A stretch of DNA of 64,000 nt from Euborellia annulipes. Taxonomy: Eukaryota > Arthropoda > Insecta > Dermaptera > Anisolabididae. Positions 63,250 to 64,000 of this stretch are shown one piece after another. The stretch lies in assembly GCA_023213315.1 (NCBI GenBank), contig JAKCPI010004285.1, positions 62,001-126,000 of the forward strand. Reading direction: 5' to 3'. The notes beneath the pieces are model-generated. The model saw nothing but the letters and a program-made list of their open reading frames with translations, was not told the DNA's origin and ran no database searches. Numbering within the stretch: position 1 is the first letter of the stretch; the number at the start of each line of letters is the position of its first letter. A program made the translations under genes and the position numbers.

Positions 63250-63872
63250 AAAAAAAATCTGGTGTGATTGGCACACAGCACACAACTTTCGATTACAGAA
63301 GGTGTGCTTGTCACACCAGATTTTTTGTGTCGACATATATTTAGTTTCCGACATTCCGATTTTCAAGATGTAAAATTTATATATTTATATTTTGTTACCA
63401 TGGCAACCATTTTTCCTATCTTTTCTATGGAGTACAAGAGTAAAGTGGTCTACAGAAGATTTCACTGACAAAATGAGAATATACATTTTAAAAAGAATCT
63501 AAAAAATAATTGATTTTTGAATTAAAAAAAAAAATCGTTGAAGCGAATTTTGAGAAAATCGAAAAAAACTGAAAAAGTGCATCAGTAAAGTACTAGTACT
63601 CTTTGGTCGATTTTGTTCAAAAGCTTCGTGTTACGTCCCATAGGGGTGCCTAAGTTAAATATAAAATTTCAACCTCCTAGGTTTTTTCGTTCTTGAGATA
63701 TTTTGTTCACAGACGACAGACAGACCATGTCGCGAAAACCACTTTTTTTGATTCAGGGGACCTCAAAACGTGTATATCCGTCAAAATCCCGACATCGAAT
63801 TTTTGACATGAATCCAATATTTTCTCTCTCTATATATTAACATATATATAGAGGTAAGAGGAAGTAAAAATA
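63250..63872 (-). mobile_element. Family H copy, near full length
   Basis: In minus orientation, with AATCTGGTGTGATTGGCACA, an intact short hairpin around CGATTACAGAAGG, TTACCATGGCAACCATTT, AAGTACTAGTACTCTTTGGT, GACCATGTCGCGAAAACCAC and the AGGTAAGAGGAAGTAAAAA end. Inner blocks are less worn than in most copies. Mixed poly-A/T sequence follows to the window's end. Confidence 0.75.
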
Positions 63873-64000
63873 GACATATGGATATAAATAAGTTTTTTTT
63901 TTTTTTTATAAACTATAATCCTTGATCAAACATCTATAGAATTCATAATTCATGTCTCTGATATATGACTTATAAATATCAACCCCTTTTGCAAGTGTCG

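Overview
This window reads as AT-rich (roughly 70% A+T by eye) nuclear DNA of an invertebrate animal, and I find no intact conventional protein-coding gene in it. The longest open frame is about 150 codons and lies in low-complexity sequence. Long homopolymers, CA/GT/GA microsatellites, tRNA-derived SINEs, hAT and Tc1/mariner-type miniature elements, LINE tails and many fold-back repeats all point to a metazoan genome. An arthropod or another repeat-rich invertebrate is plausible, but the sequence does not fix the lineage.

Layout. 1-8.7 kb: fold-back repeats and four copies of an abundant family with a hairpin at each end (family H). 8.7-12.4 kb: a three-level transposon nest. A 545-bp hAT remnant is split by a 3,069-bp hAT-type element, which carries a 1,931-bp element with CCCGAGTCG termini holding a small intron-containing reading frame. 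12.4-20 kb: mostly unique AT-rich DNA, more family H, a GC-balanced island near 17.5-18 kb. 20-27 kb: a 430-bp fold-back with two ribozyme-like motifs, a second CCCGAG element between the arms of a 4.8-kb inverted duplication, and a third hAT remnant. 27-33.4 kb: family H, a decayed unidentified coding relic, a 1.45-kb hAT-like element made of tandem repeats, and a near-perfect 923-bp palindrome. 34-41 kb: a dense run of hAT, mariner and SINE insertions plus ribozyme-bearing fold-backs. 41-50 kb: AT-rich unique DNA with a 530-bp mariner-type MITE, a SINE with clear target duplications, and a LINE reverse-transcriptase tail. 50-64 kb: another GC-balanced island, further miniature elements, more ribozyme-bearing fold-backs, and a hAT element containing one of them.

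The most notable signal is a recurrent motif CTGANGA - stem - (C)GAAAC - GTC/GTT. It matches the core of type I hammerhead ribozymes with an almost absent stem III, the small form known from Penelope-like retroelements and proposed to cleave as dimers. At least eleven sites keep the core residues, and about eight more are decayed. They usually sit in fold-back repeats, often as two oppositely oriented copies. No Penelope reverse transcriptase is visible, so these would be non-autonomous or truncated copies.

The elements do not form pathways; their relation is insertion into one another. Target duplications and matching lengths give relative ages for several insertions. Small GC-balanced islands without recognised repeats (about 17.4-18.0, 37.8-38.3, 43.1-43.6 and 50.5-51.0 kb) are the best candidates for host regulatory or untranslated exon sequence.
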